A stretch of 64,000 nt of DNA from Leptoclinus maculatus. Taxonomy: Eukaryota > Chordata > Actinopteri > Perciformes > Stichaeidae. The stretch lies in assembly GCA_032191485.1 (NCBI GenBank), contig JAVDOI010000041.1:1017501-1081500 (forward strand). Reading direction: 5' to 3'. Both the position numbers and the translations under genes were made by a program. Every line of letters starts with the position of its first letter. Position 1 is the stretch's first letter. Positions 1 to 13,861 of this stretch are shown one piece after another. Below the pieces are notes generated by a model that saw only the letters and a list, made by a program, of their open reading frames with translations, was not told the DNA's origin and searched no databases.

Positions 1-375
1 AGGCCGTGACGCCGTCGCCGTCCTTCCAGCAGAGACACGAGAGCATGAGGCCCAGCAGGTAGGTGTGTGTGTGTGTGTGAGAGAGAGAGTGTGAGACTTT
101 ATGTTAGAAGACCACCAGTGTCAAAACATAGTGTGATCAACAACCTCGTAACCAATCAGCTGTCAGATATAATGAAGACCGACTCTCTCTCTCAGTAAAG
201 GGCGAGCGGGCCGAGCGAGCAGCATCAGCTCTGTCGGGTCCGAGCCGTCGCCCGCCCTCTCTGTGCTCTCATTGGACGCCCTGGTTGCCCCGGACACGCC
301 CATCCAGTTTGACATCATATCCCCCGTCAGCGAGGAGAACTCAGGACAGAGCAAGACGGCAGCAAAGTCCGGCAG
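1..375 (+). pseudogene. appl1: appl1-like fragment, copy 1 (two exons)
   Basis: Two exons with good splice sites. Exon 1-58 (its 5' part lies outside the window) ends at a GT donor at 59 and encodes a stretch with PSFQQRHES. Exon 196-375 follows an AG acceptor and encodes a stretch with LVAPDTPIQFDIISPV, then a GT donor at 376. These motifs match the PH-to-PTB linker of APPL1, an endosomal Rab5 effector and adaptor. APPL2 is less similar here: it lacks the QQRHES motif. The exons join in frame through a split Ser codon. No PTB-domain exon follows before the repeat array, so this copy is truncated. It is nearly identical to 58,977-59,363; the one exon difference noticed by eye is silent. Confidence 0.75.
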
Positions 376-828
376 GTAGGTGTGTGTATGTAGGTGTGTG
401 TGTGTGTAGGTGTGTGTATGTAGGTGTGTGTATGTAGGTGTGTGTATGTAGGTGTGTGTGTGTGTAGGTGTGTGTGTGTGTGTGTGTATGTAGGTGTGTG
501 TGTGTGTGTGTGTAGGTGTGTGTGTGTGTGTGTGTGTGTGTAGGTGTGTGTGTGTGTGTGTAGGTGTGTGTAGGTGTGTGTGTGTGTGTAGGTGTGTGTG
601 TGTGTGTGTAGGTGTGTATGTAGGTGTGTGTGTGTGTGTGTAGGTGTGTGTGTGTGTAAGTGTGTGTGTGTGTGTGTGTATGTAGGTGTGTGTATGTAGG
701 TGTGTGTGTGTAGGTGTGTGTGTGTGTGTAGGTGTGTGTATGTAGGTGTGTGTGTGTGTAGGTGTGTGTGTGTGTGTAGGTGTGTGTATGTGTAGGTGTG
801 TGTGTATGTAGGTGTGCGCGGGACCGCA
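376..828 (+). repeat. TG/TAGG compound microsatellite in appl1-like intron
   Basis: About 450 bp of TG dinucleotides broken regularly by TAGG and TATG, starting right at the donor of the preceding exon. Histidine/threonine-rich open frames across it are a by-product of the repeat. The counterpart at 59,364-59,915 is about 100 bp longer. Confidence 0.95.
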
Positions 829-2095
829 TAGGTCAGACCTGGGCATTGTACGGCCCGCGGGACGTCAATGGGAAATTAGGAATGAAACGTAAATAATTGT
901 AGCTACATCATGCACGGAATACAGCTGCATTGGTTTTATTTTGAAGGCGACTGCTGCTGTCTTTTATCTCAATTTACGTACGTTCGTGGATGTGCGAGCA
1001 GCGGCTCACTGCAATCCCAATAATAGCAGTGTCGGCAGCCGGAACCGGGCCGGTGTATTCGGCCCGATTCTGGGGCGTCATTCAGTCTCAGCCGAGTCGG
1101 CAACCGGACTCGGCCCGACGTGTTTCTTCCGGCATGCCGATCTTACGCCAGAGCTGGTCTAGGTCATTTTGGCTACCTGAGATGTGTTGGTGATGCAGAG
1201 CGACACGGACATCTGAGGCTTTGCTAGCTAAGCTGCTAAATCAACATGCTCAGAAGATGTTGGTTCTCTTTGGATCGACCTACATATGTGAACAAACATT
1301 CTCCGTGATGGAGTTTAATGAATCCAGATCCAGATCCTCTCTCTCACTGATCATCACCTGTCAGCTGTCCTTCACATCTCACCTCACACATTCACCCTGA
1401 CTTCAGTCACTCGTTTACTGAACTAAAACACAGACAATTAGGTCATTGGACTACAAACGATAGTGATAAAAGTACTAATTAACAGAAACATGATTCCTGT
1501 CAGTGTTTTACTATTATATATAGATATTACATATTTATATTTGTTTGGATCATTATTCCTGCTGCAGATGTTTAAGGTGGAGCTCATTTTAACTCCTTTA
1601 TACTCTGTTGTTCAGTTAGGGTAGTTAGGAAGGGTTTGACAAATTATAATGTGCAAAATAACTAGTAACTAAAGCTGCCAGACAAATGTAGTGGAGTAAA
1701 AAGTACAATATTTCCCTCTGAGATGTAGTGGAGTGGAAGTACAAAGTTGAATAAAATAGAAATACTCAAGTAAAGTACCTTGAATTTGTACATACAGTAC
1801 TTAAGCAAATATACTAGTTACATTCCACCACTGATCATAATATTTACTCTTACCACTCGCAGCTTATCAAAACCATACAATGTACTGCTTCTTTGTGATC
1901 ATCACATTGTATCATCTCATTTATTTGACAAGGGTTTTGCTTGTTAAACTGTAAGTGGATTTAATATAGTTATTGAATACAAATCAAACCAAGAGTGAGA
2001 TAAATTAGTTAAACCAATACAGTGTTAATATTTGAATGGGCCCCGGGCCACTTTGTACTTGAAAAGTTGGGCCCCGAGGTCAAAAAGGTTAAGAA
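829..2095. repeat. Single-copy-like flank, left copy of the 59-kb duplication
   Basis: No gene is recognised here. The stretch matches 59,929-61,195 almost base for base. Only a few substitutions (for example near 1,073, 1,090, 1,467, 1,951 and 2,059) and a one-base indel near 1,406 are visible. It ends where sequence of the tandem-array family begins. Confidence 0.85.
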
Positions 2096-2279
2096 CCCCT
2101 GCTCTAAAGATCTCTAAGACCTGAATGAGAGAGAGACAGAGAGATAGAGGGAGAGGAGTGTGTGTGTGTCTCAGTGCCTCTGTGTGTTTATCAACACTAA
2201 TGAGCTCATATGAACACCTGTGTGAGAGATTAGAGTGAACAGTGATTTTCAACAAAACTACCTGTCAAACATATGCCCT

Positions 2280-2537
2280 TCATACCAAAACCATGAGACT
2301 AATCAATAAAATATGGATACCGTGAGAGAGATAAGACTCTGCCAAACGCGGTAAAGTGATTTTTATGTTTGTGGTGTTAAAAATGTGAGCTACAGCGCAA
2401 GATACAAAACTGGTACCGTCTGCTTTCTTTGAGGAATTAGTGGTCAGATTTAACATGGAGTCTAATAGGGCAGTTGGTTGGAGTTCATGTCGCTCTAAGG
2501 CTCCCTGAGCCAAATGTGTAAGTCTGTGGGATTCCAC
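2280..2537 (-). other. Conserved 85-codon open frame of the array (representative)
   Basis: The same 85-codon frame, beginning MESHR, is kept in every unit: 2,280-2,537, 4,549-4,806, 7,305-7,562, 9,462-9,719, 11,763-12,020, 13,971-14,228 and 16,334-16,591. Related longer frames occur at 61,381-61,743, 20,897-21,619 and 25,897-26,436. Only a few residues vary between units. I do not recognise a domain. High identity between young tandem copies would by itself keep a frame open, so coding status is unproven; it could equally be noncoding repeat. Confidence 0.3.
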
Positions 2538-5500
2538 AGTCAGTTTTTTACGACAAGGACAAGATTAGCTACTTTTCCATCCAGAAATTATGCATTAAGA
2601 GTGAAAATTGTGGAGACAGTGGCAAAAGACAAATCTTTTTTTCATAAGAATCTTAAGCTGCTCTTCACTCTAGCGCTGACATCACGCACTCTAAGCAGCG
2701 CAATACACACCCATTATAAAGTCAGAAAAGGACTGAAAAATCATAAAAGTAAAAATGCTACAGTTCAAAAAGTATACAAGATATCAACAAGCTGAATCAT
2801 TCAGCAATATTTAAGGATTTTCTCAACATTTGAAAGTTGAAATGGTTTCTGTAGCTGAAAGTATGAGGAAGTTGAAGGATTTGAAAGTTTAAAAAGTTTA
2901 AGAGGATTTGAACATTTTCTCCATAGAAACCCATTCAAAATAAAAATTGCAAAAAGCTTAATAATTCAAAAAGTTTAAAGATTATAAATATGAAGAGACA
3001 TAGCACACATGAGCTGAAATAGCTGAACATTTTGATAGTTGAACGGTTTCTGTAGCTTAAAAATTGTGGAAGGAGAAGCGTTGCAAAATACGTACGGAAG
3101 AAATATAAAAAGAGGAACTAGAAAATGCATTTCCTGCTGAAAATGCGTTGGAATGCTGAAAGCTGAAATTAATTGTAAAAAAATTGCTAAAAATTAAGAA
3201 ATGGGAGACTACCTGTCTGAAAAATGTTGAAGCCTGAAAGCATTTAAACTGCACTGCTGAAAACCCTTCTAGTTGAAATGTCTAACTATGATGTCTGTAG
3301 CTGAAAGTATGAGGAAGAAGAAGGCTTTGAAAGTTGAAGAAGTTTAATCCATGAGGCTTTTTCATTTTGAAAGGGTGGGGCTGGGTGGGGGAGAGAGGAG
3401 ACAGAATCAGAATGTATGAAACACACAGAGGTTATTAAATGACAGTCTTCATCACAAGCATTTCAGTTAGAATACATTCTGTGGGGCTTTTCTTTTAAAA
3501 TGCTGTGTCTGTGTGTGTGTATGTGTGGTGGGGGGGGGATAAAAAGTCCTCTAAGACCTCAATGACTGTATGAGAGAGAGACACACACACAGAGAGAGAG
3601 ACAGAGACAGACACACAGAGAGACAGACAGAGACAGACAAACAGACACAGAGAGAGAGAGAGACAGAGAAAGACAGAAAGAGAGAGAGAGAGACAGAGAG
3701 AGAGAGAATGTTGAAGGCCGAAAGCATTTAAACTGCACTGCTGAAAACCCTTCTAGTTGAAATGTCTAACTATGGTGTCTGTAGCTGAAAGTATGAGGAA
3801 GAAGAAGGCTTTGAAAGTTCAAGTTTAACAGGATTTGAAGATTTTCTCCATCGACATCCCATTAAATAAAAATAGCTAAAAGCTTAATAATTCAAAGTTT
3901 AAAGATTAAAGATATGGAAAGTCATATCACCTCTCTCCTGAAAGCTGAACATTTTGATATTTGAACGGTTTCTGTAGCTTAAAAAAACTGTCAGCAGTAG
4001 TGATATTTGTAGTAGTAGTAGTAGAAGTTGTAGTTGTATTAGAAGTATTATTAGGAGTAGAAGTATTAGTAGCATTAGAATAAGTACTACTTGTAGCAGT
4101 AGTGATATTTGTAGTAGCAGTAGTAGTAGAAGTTAGCATTTCAGTTAGAATTTATTCTATGGGGCTTTTATTTTGAAATGGGATGTGGGGGGGGGGCAGA
4201 CGGGGAGAGGAGACAGGATCATAATGTTAGATAAATACAAACAGGTTGCTAAATGACAGGTTTCATCACAAGCATTTCAGTTAGAATTCATTCTGTGGGG
4301 CTTTTATTTTAATATGGGGTGTGTGTGTGTGTGTGTGTGGGGGGGGGGGGGGTCCTCTAAAGATCTCTAAGACCTGAATGAGAGAGAGACACAGAGAGAT
4401 AGAGGGAGAGGAGTGTGTGTGTGTGTGTGTGTGTGTGTCTCAGTGCCTCTGTGTGTTTATCAACACTAATGAGCTCATATGAACACCTGTGTGAGAGATT
4501 AGAGTGAACAGTGATTTTCAACAAAACTACCTGTCAAACATATGCCCTTCATACCAAAACCATGAGACTAATCAATAAAATATGGATACCGTGAGAGAGA
4601 TAAGACTCTGCCAAACGCGGTAAAGTGATTTTTATGTTTGTGGTGTTAAAAATGTGAGCTACAGCGCAAGATACAAAACTGGTACCGTCTGCTTTCTTTG
4701 AGGAATTAGTGGTCAGATTTAACATGGAGTCTAATGGAGCAGTTGGTTGGAGTTCATGTCGCTCTAAGGCTCCCTGAGCCAAATGTGTAAGTCTGTGGGA
4801 TTCCACAGTCAGTTTTTTACGACAAGGACAAGATTAGCTACATTTCCATCCAGAAATTATGCATGAAGAGTGAAAATTGTGGAGTCGGTGGCAAAAGACA
4901 AATCTTTTTTTCATAAGAATTTATAGCTCCTCTTCACTCTAGCGCTGACATCACGCACTCTAAGCAGCGCAATACACACCCATTATAAAGTCAGAAAAGG
5001 ACTGAAAAATCATAAAAGTAAAAATGCTACAGTTCAAAAAGTATAAAAGATATCAACAAGCTGAATCATTCAGCAATAGTTAAGGATTTTCTCAACATTT
5101 GAAAGTTGAAATGGTTTCTGTAGCTGAAAGTATGAGGAAGATGAAGGATTTGAAAGTTTAAAAAGTTTAAGAGGATTTGAACATTTTCTCCATAGAAACC
5201 CATTCAAAATAAAAATTGCAAAAAGCTTAATAATTCAAAAAGTTTAAAGATTATAAATATGAAGAGACATAGCACACATGAGCTGAAATAGCTGAACATT
5301 TTGATAGTTGAACGGTTTCTGTAGCTTAAAAATTGTGGAAGGAGAAGCGTTGCAAAATACGTACGGAAGAAATATAATAAGAAGAACTAGAAAATGCATT
5401 TCCTGCTGAAAATGCGTTGGAATGCTGAAAGCTGAAATGAATCGCAAAAACATTGCTGAAAATACAGAACTGGGAGACTACCTGTCTGAATAATGTTGAA

Positions 5501-5759
5501 GCCCGAAAGCATTTAAACTGCACTGCTGAAAACCCTTCTAGTTGAAATGTCTAACTATGGTGTCTGTAGCTGAAAGTATGAGGAAGAAGAAGGCTTTGAA
5601 AGTTGAAGATTTTCTCCATACACATCCCATTAAAAACAAATTGCAAAAAGCTTAATAATTCAAAAAGTTTAAAGATTACAAATATGAAAAGTCATATCAT
5701 CTCTCTCCTGAAAGCTGAACATTTTGATATTTGAACGGTTTCTGTAGCTTAAAAAAATG

Positions 5760-5876
5760 TCAGTAGTAGTGATATTTGTAGTTGTAGTAGAAGTTGTAGT
5801 TGTAGTAGAAGTATTATTAGTAGTAGAAGTATAAGTAGCATTAGAATAAGTACTTGTAGTAGCAGGAGTGATATTT

Positions 5877-5907
<31 letters not shown>

Positions 5908-6195
5908 AAGTTGTAGTTGTAGTAGAAGTATTATTAGTAGTAGAAGTATTAGTAATTAGAAGAAGTAGTAGTATCAGTAGTCGTAGTAATAGCTGTAGTA
6001 GTGGTCGTAGTATTTAATATAACAGTAGTAGTAGTAGAAGAAGAAGTAGTAGTAATAGTAATGGCAGTATTTGAAGTAGCAGTAATAGCAGTAGTAGTAG
6101 TACTAGTAGCAGTAGTAGTAGTAGAAGTAATACTAGAAATATTAGCAGCAGTAGTAATAGTTGTCGCAGTATTAGTAAGAGCATTCTTTATTTCA
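5760..6195 (+). repeat. TAG/GTA trinucleotide expansion in array unit 2
   Basis: About 430 bp of imperfect TAG/GTA triplets, giving a valine-rich open frame on the plus strand. Most other units have only a few dozen bases of this tract here. It accounts for most of the extra 500 bp of this unit. Confidence 0.9.
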
Positions 6196-9100
6196 ACAAA
6201 AAAGCCTAATTTTGAGCTTAATGTTTAAATAGTTAATCCATGAGGCTTTTATTTTGAAAGGGTGGGGCTGGGTGGGGGAGAGAGGAGACATAATCAGAAT
6301 GTATGAAACACACAGAGGTTATTAAATGACAGTCTTCATCACAAGCATTCCAGTTAGAATTCATTCTGTGGGGCTTTTATTTTAAAATGGTGTGTCTGTG
6401 TGTGTGTATGTGTGGTGGGGGGGGGGGGGGAGTCCTCTAAGACCTGAATGACTGTATGAGAGAGAGACACACACACACAGAGAGACAGACAGAGACAGAC
6501 AAACAGACACAGAGAGAGAGAGAGAGACAGAGAAAGACAGAAAGAGAGAGAGAGAGACAGAGAGAGAGAGAATGTTGAAGGCCGAAAGCATTTAAACTGC
6601 ACTGCTGAAACCCTTCTAGTTGAAATGTCTAACTATGGTGTCTGTAGCTGAAAGTATGAGGAAGAAGAAGGCTTTGAAAGTTCAAGTTTAACAGGATTTG
6701 AAGATTTTCTCCATAGACATCCCATTAAATAAAAATAGCTAAAAGCTTAATAATTCAAAGTTTAAAGATTAAAGATATGGAAAGTCATATCACCTCTCTC
6801 CTGAAAGCTGAACATTTTGATATTTGAACGGTTTCTGTAGCTTAAAAAAACTGTCAGCAGTAGTGATATTTGTAGTAGTAGTAGTAGAAGTTAGCATTTC
6901 AGTTAGAATTCATTCTGTGGGGCTTTTATTTTGAAATGAGGTGTGGGGGGGGGGGGCAGAAGGGGAGAGGAGACAGGATCATAATCTTAGATAAACACAA
7001 ACAGGTTGCTAAATGACAGGTTTCATCACAAGCATTTCAGTTAGAATTCATTCTGTGGGGCTTTTATTTTAATATGGGGGGTGGGTGTGTGGGGGGGGGG
7101 GGGGGGGGAGTCCTCTAAAGATCTCTAAGACCTGAATGAGAGAGAGACACAGAGAGATAGAGGGAGAGCAGTGTGTGTGTGTGTGTGTGTGTGTCTCAGT
7201 GCCTCTGTGTGTTTATCAACACTAATGAGCTCATATGAACACCTGTGTGAGAGATTAGAGTGAACAGTGATTTTCAACAAAACTACCTGTCAAACATATG
7301 CCCTTCATACCAAAACCATGAGACTAATCAATAAAATATGGATACCGTGAGAGAGATAAGACTCTGCCAAACGCGGTAAAGTGATTTTTATGTTTGTGGT
7401 GTTAAAAATGTGAGCTACAGCGCAAGATACAAAACTGGTACCGTCTGCTTTCTTTGAGGAATTAGTGGTCAGATTTAACATGGAGTCTAATGGAGCAGTT
7501 GGTTGGAGTTCATGTCGCTCTAAGGCTCCCTGAGCCAAATGTGTAAATCTGTGGGATTCCACAGTCAGTTTTTTACGACAAGGACAAGATTAGCTACTTT
7601 TCCATCCAGAAATTATGCATTAAGAGTGAAAATTGTGGAGACAGTGGCAAAAGACAAATCTTTTTTTCATAAGAATTTCAAGCTCCTCTTCACTCTAGCG
7701 CTGACATCACGCACTCTAAGCAGCGCAATACACACCCATTATAAAGTCAGAAAAGGACTGAAAAATCATAAAAGTAAAAATGCTACAGTTCAAAAAGTAT
7801 AAAAGATATCAACAAGCTGAATCATTCAGCAATAGTTAAGGATTTTCTCAACATTTGAAAGTTGAAATGGTTTCTGTAGCTGAAAGTATGAGGAAGTTGA
7901 AGGATTTGAAAGTTTAAAAAGTTTAAGAGGATTTGAACATTTTCTCCATAGAAACCCATTCAAAATAAAAATTGCAAAAAGCTTAATAATTCAAAAAGTT
8001 TAAAGATTATAAATATGAAGAGACATAGCACACATGAGCTGAAATAGCTGAACATTTTGATAGTTGAACGGTTTCTGTAGCTTAAAAATTGTGGAAGGAG
8101 AAGCGTTGCAAAATACGTACGGAAGAAATATAATAAGAAGAACTAGAAAATGCATTTCCTGCTGAAAATGCGTTGGAATGCTGAAAGCTGAAATTAATTG
8201 TAAAAAAATTGCTACAAATTAAGAAATGGGAGACTACCTGTCTGAAAAATGTTGAAGCCTGAAAGCATTTAAACTGCACTGCTGAAAACCCTTCTAGTTG
8301 AAATGTCTAACTATGATGTCTGTAGCTGAAAGTATGAGGAAGAAGAAGGCTTTGAAAGTTGAAGAAGTTTAATCCATGAGGCTTTTTCATTTTGAAAGGG
8401 TGGGGCTGGGTGGGGAGAGAGGAGACAGAATCAGAATGCATGAAACACACAGAGGTTATTAAATGACAGTCTTCATCACAAGCATTTCAGTTAGAATTCA
8501 TTCTGTGGGGCTTTTATTTTAAAATGGTGTGTCTGTGTGTGTGTATGTGTGGTGGTGGGGGGGGGGGATAAAAAGTCCTCTAAGACCTCAATGACTGTAT
8601 GAGAGAGAGACACACAGAGAGAGAGACAGAGACAGACACACAGAGAGACAGACAGAGACAGACAAACAGACACAGAGAGAGAGAGAGAGACAGAGAAAGA
8701 CAGAAAGAGAGAGAGAGAGACAGAGAGAGAGAGAATGTTGAAGGCCGAAAGCATTTAAACTGCACTGCTGAAACCCTTCTAGTTGAAATGTCTAACTATG
8801 GTGTCTGTAGCTGAAAGTATGAGGAAGAAGAAGGCTTTGAAAGTTCAAGTTTAACAGGATTTGAAGATTTTCTCCATAGACATCCCATTAAATAAAAATA
8901 GCTAAAAGCTTAATAATTCAAAGTTTAAAGATTAAAGAAATGGAAAGTCATATCACCTCTCTCCTGAAAGCTGAACATTTTGATATTTGAACTGTTTCTG
9001 TAGCTTAAAAAAACTGTCAGCAGTAGTGATATTTGTAGTAGTAGAAGTTAGCATTTCAGTTAGAATTCATTCTGTGGGGCTTTTATTTTGAAATGGGATG

Positions 9101-11617
9101 TGGGGGGGGGGGGCAGACGCGGAGAGGAGACAGGATCATAATCTTAGATAAACACAAACAGGTTGCTAAATGACAGGTTTCATCACAAGCATTTCAGTTA
9201 GAATTCATTCTGTGGGGCTTTTATTTTAATATGGGGTGTGTGTGTGTGGGGGGGGGGGGGGGGGGTCCTCTAAAGATCTCTAAGACCTGAATGAGAGAGA
9301 GACACAGAGAGATAGAGGGAGAGCAGTGTGTGTGTGTGTGTGTGTGTGTGTCTCAGTGCCTCTGTGTGTTTATCAACACTAATGAGCTCATATGAACACC
9401 TGTGTGAGAGATTAGAGTGAACAGTGATTTTCAACAAAACTACCTGTCAAACATATGCCCTTCATACCAAAACCATGAGACTAATCAATAAAATATGGAT
9501 ACCGTGAGAGAGATAAGACTCTGCCAAACGCGGTAAAGTGATTTTTATGTTTGTGGTGTTAAAAATGTGAGCTACAGCGCAAGATACAAAACTGGTACCG
9601 TCTGCTTTCTTTGAGGAATTAGTGGTCAGATTTAACATGGAGTCTAATGGAGCAGTTGGTTGGAGTTCATGTCGCTCTAAGGCTCCCTGAACCAAATGTG
9701 TAAATCTGTGGGATTCCACAGTCAGTTTTTTACGACAAGGACAAGATTAGCTACATTTCCATCCAGAAATTATGCATGAAGAGTGAAAATTGTGGAGTCG
9801 GTGGCAAAAGACAAATCTTTTTTTCATAAGAATTTATAGCTCCTCTTCACTCTAGCGCTGACATCACGCACTCTAAGCAGCGCAATACACACCCATTATA
9901 AAGTTAGAAAAGGACTGAAAAATCATAAAAGTAAAAATGCTACAGTTCAAAAAGTATAAAAGATATCAACAAGCTGAATCATTCAGCAATAGTTAAGGAT
10001 TTTCTCAACATTTGAAAGTTGAAATGGTTTCTGTAGCTGAAAGTATGAGGAAGATGAAGGATTTGAAAGTTTAAAAAGTTTAAGAGGATTTGAACATTTT
10101 CTCCATAGAAACCCATTCAAAATAAAAATTGCAAAAAGCTTAATAATTCAAAAAGTTTAAAGATTATAAATATGAAGAGACATAGCACACATGAGCTGAA
10201 ATAGCTGAACATTTTGATAGTTGAACGGTTTCTGTAGCTTAAAAATTGTGGAAGGAGAAGCGTTGCAAAATACGTACGGAAGAAATATAAAAAGAGGAAC
10301 TAGAAAATGCATTTCCTGCTGAAAATGCGTTGGAATGCTGAAAGCTGAAATTAATTGTAAAAAAATTGCTAAAAATTAAGAAATGGGAGACTACCTGTCT
10401 GAAAAATGTTGAAGCCTGAAAGCATTTAAACTGCACTGCTGAAACCCCTTCTAGTTGAAATGTCTAACTATGATGTCTGTAGCTGAAAGTATGATGAAGA
10501 AGAAGGCTTTGAAAGTTGAAGAAGTTTAATCCATGAGGCTTTTATTTTGAAAGGGTGGGGCTGGGTGGGGAGAGAGGAGACAGAATCAGAATGTATGAAA
10601 CACACAGAGGTTATTAAATGACAGTCTTCATCACAAGCATTTCAGTTAGAATTCATTCTGTGGGGCTTTTCTTTTAAAATGGTGTGTCTGTGTGTGTGTA
10701 TGTGTGGTGGGGGGGGGGGGTAAAAAGTCCTCTAAGACCTCTATGACTGTATGAGAGAGAGACACACAGAGAGAGAGAGAGAGACAGACAAACAGACACA
10801 CAGAGAGAGAGAGAGACAGAGAGAGAGAGAATGTTGAAGGCCGAAAGCATTTAAACTGCACTGCTGAAAACCCTTCTAGTTGAAATGTCTAACTATGGTG
10901 TCTGTAGCTGAAAGTATGAGGAAGAAGAAGGCTTTGAAAGTTCAAGTTTAACAGGATTTGAAGATTTTCTCCATCGACATCCCATTAAATAAAAATAGCT
11001 AAAAGCTTAATAATTCAAAGTTTAAAGATTACAAATATGAAAAGTCATATCACCTCTCTCCTGAAAGCTGAACATTTTGATATTTGAACGGTTTCTGTAG
11101 CTTAAAAAAACTGTCAGCAGTAGTGATATTTGTAGTAGTAGAAGTTGTAGTTGTAGTTGTATTAGAAGTATTATTAGGAGTAGAAGTATTAGTAGCATTA
11201 GAATAAGTACTAGTTGTAGCAGTAGTGATATTTGTAGTAGCAGTAGTAGTAGAAGTTAGCATTTCAGTTAGAATTTATTCTATGGGGCTTTTATTTTGAA
11301 ATAGGGTGTGTGTGGGGGGGGCAGAAGGGGAGAGGAGACAGGATCATAATCTTAGATAAACACAAACAGGTTGCTAAATGACAGGTTTCATCACAAGCAT
11401 TTCAGTTAGAATTCATTCTGTGGGGCTTTTATTTTAATATGGGGTGTGTGTGTGTGGGGGGGGGGGGGTCCTCTAAAGATCTCTAAGACCTGAATGAGAG
11501 AGAGACACAGAGAGATAGAGGGAGAGCAGTGTGTGTGTGTGGGGGGGGGGGGGGGGGGGGTCCTCTAAAGATCTCTAAGACCTGAATGAGAGAGAGACAC
11601 AGAGAGATAGAGGGAGA

Positions 11618-11653
<36 letters not shown>

Positions 11654-13823
11654 TCAGTGCCTCTGTGTGTTTATCAACACTAATGAGCTCATATGAACAC
11701 CTGTGTGAGAGATTAGAGTGAACAGTGATTTTCAACAAAACTACCTGTCAAACATATGCCCTTCATACCAAAACCATGAGACTAATCAATAAAATATGGA
11801 TACCGTGAGAGAGATAAGACTCTGCCAAACGCGGTAAAGTGATTTTTATGTTTGTGGTGTTAAAAATGTGAGCTACAGCGCAAGATACAAAACTGGTACC
11901 GTCTGCTTTCTTTGAGGAATTAGTGGTCAGATTTAACATGGAGTCTAATGGAGCAGTTGGTTGGAGTTCATGTCGCTCTAAGGCTCCCTGAGCCAAATGT
12001 GTAAGTCTGTGGGATTCCACAGTCAGTTTTTTACGACAAGGACAAGATTAGCTACATTTCCATCCAGAAATTATGCATGAAGAGTGAAAATTGTGGAGTC
12101 GGTGGCAAAAGACAAATCTTTTTTTCATAAGAATTTATAGCTCCTCTTCACTCTAGCGCTGACATCACGCACTCTAAGCAGCGCAATACACACCCATTAT
12201 AAAGTCAGAAAAGGACTGAAAAATCATAAAAGTAAAAATGCTACAGTTCAAAAAGTATAAAAGATATCAACAAGCTGAATCATTCAGCAATAGTTAAGGA
12301 TTTTCTCAACATTTGAAAGTTGAAATGGTTTCTGTAGCTGAAAGTATGAGGAAGATGAAGGATTTGAAAGTTTAAAAAGTTTAAGAGGATTTGAACATTT
12401 TCTCCATAGAAACCCATTCAAAATAAAAATTGCAAAAAGCTTAATAATTCAAAAAGTTTAAAGATTATAAATATGAAGAGACATAGCACACATGAGCTGA
12501 AATAGCTGAACATTTTGATAGTTGAACGGTTTCTGTAGCTTAAAAATTGTGGAAGGAGAAGCGTTGCAAAATACGTACGGAAGAAATATAATAAGAAGAA
12601 CTAGAAAATGCATTTCCTGCTGAAAATGCGTTGGAATGCTGAAAGCTGAAATTAATTGTAAAAAAATTGCTAAAAATTAAGAAATGGGAGACTACCTGTC
12701 TGAAAAATGTTGAAGCCTGAAAGCATTTAAACTGCACTGCTGAAAACCCTTCTAGTTGAAATGTCTAACTATGATGTCTGTAGCTGAAAGTATGAGGAAG
12801 AAGAAGGCTTTGAAAGTTGAAGAAGTTTAATCCATGAGGCTTTTATTTTGAAAGGGTGGGGCTGGGTGGGGAGAGAGGAGACAGAATCAGAATGTATGAA
12901 ACACACAGAGGTTATTCAATGACAGTCTTCATCACAAGCATTTCAGTTAGAATTCATTCTGTGGGGCTTTTATTTTAAAATGGTGTGTCTGTGTGTATGT
13001 GTGGTGGGGGGGGGGGGGGGGGATAAAAAGTCCTCTAAGACCTCAATGACTGTATGAGAGAGAGACACACAGAGAGAGAGAAAGAGACAGACAAACAGAC
13101 AGAGACAGAGAGAGAGACAGAGAGACAGACAGAAAGAGAGAGAATGTTGAAGGCCGAAAGCATTTAAACTGCACTGCTGAAACCCCTTCTAGTTGAAATG
13201 TCTAACTATGGTGTCTGTAGCTGAAAGTATGAGGAAGAAGAAGGCTTTGAAAGTTCAAGTTTAACAGGATTTGAAGATTTTCTCCATAGACATCCCATTA
13301 AATAAAAATAGCTAAAAGCTTAATAATTCAAAGTTTAAAGATTAAAGATATGGAAAGTCATATCCCCTCTCCTGAAAGCTGAACATTTTGATATTTGAAC
13401 GGTTTCTGTAGCTTAAAAAAACTGTCAGCAGTAGTGATATTTGTAGTAGTAGTAGTAGAAGTTAGCATTTCAGTTAGAATTCATTCTGTGGGGCTTTTAT
13501 TTCGAAATGAGGTGTGGGGGGGGGGGGGGGGGGCAGAAGGGGAGAGGAGACAGGATCATAATCTTAGATAAACACAAACAGGTTGCTAAATGACAGGTTT
13601 CATCACAAGCATTTCAGTTAGAATTCATTCTGTGGGGCTTTTATTTTAATATGGGGTGTGTGTGTGGGGGGGGGGGGGGGGGAGTCCTCTAAAGATCTCT
13701 AAGACCTGAATGAGAGAGAGACACAGAGAGATAGAGGGAGGAGTGTGTGTGTGTGTGTGGGGGGAGTCCTCTAAAGATCTCTAAGACCTGAATGAGAGAG
13801 AGACACAGAGAGATAGAGGGAGA

Positions 13824-13861
<38 letters not shown>

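Noticed and set aside
163..846. Long His/Thr-rich open frames over the TG tract (also 59,315-59,946)
   Set aside because: They follow directly from TG repeats on the opposite strand, and overlap intact appl1-like exons on the plus strand.
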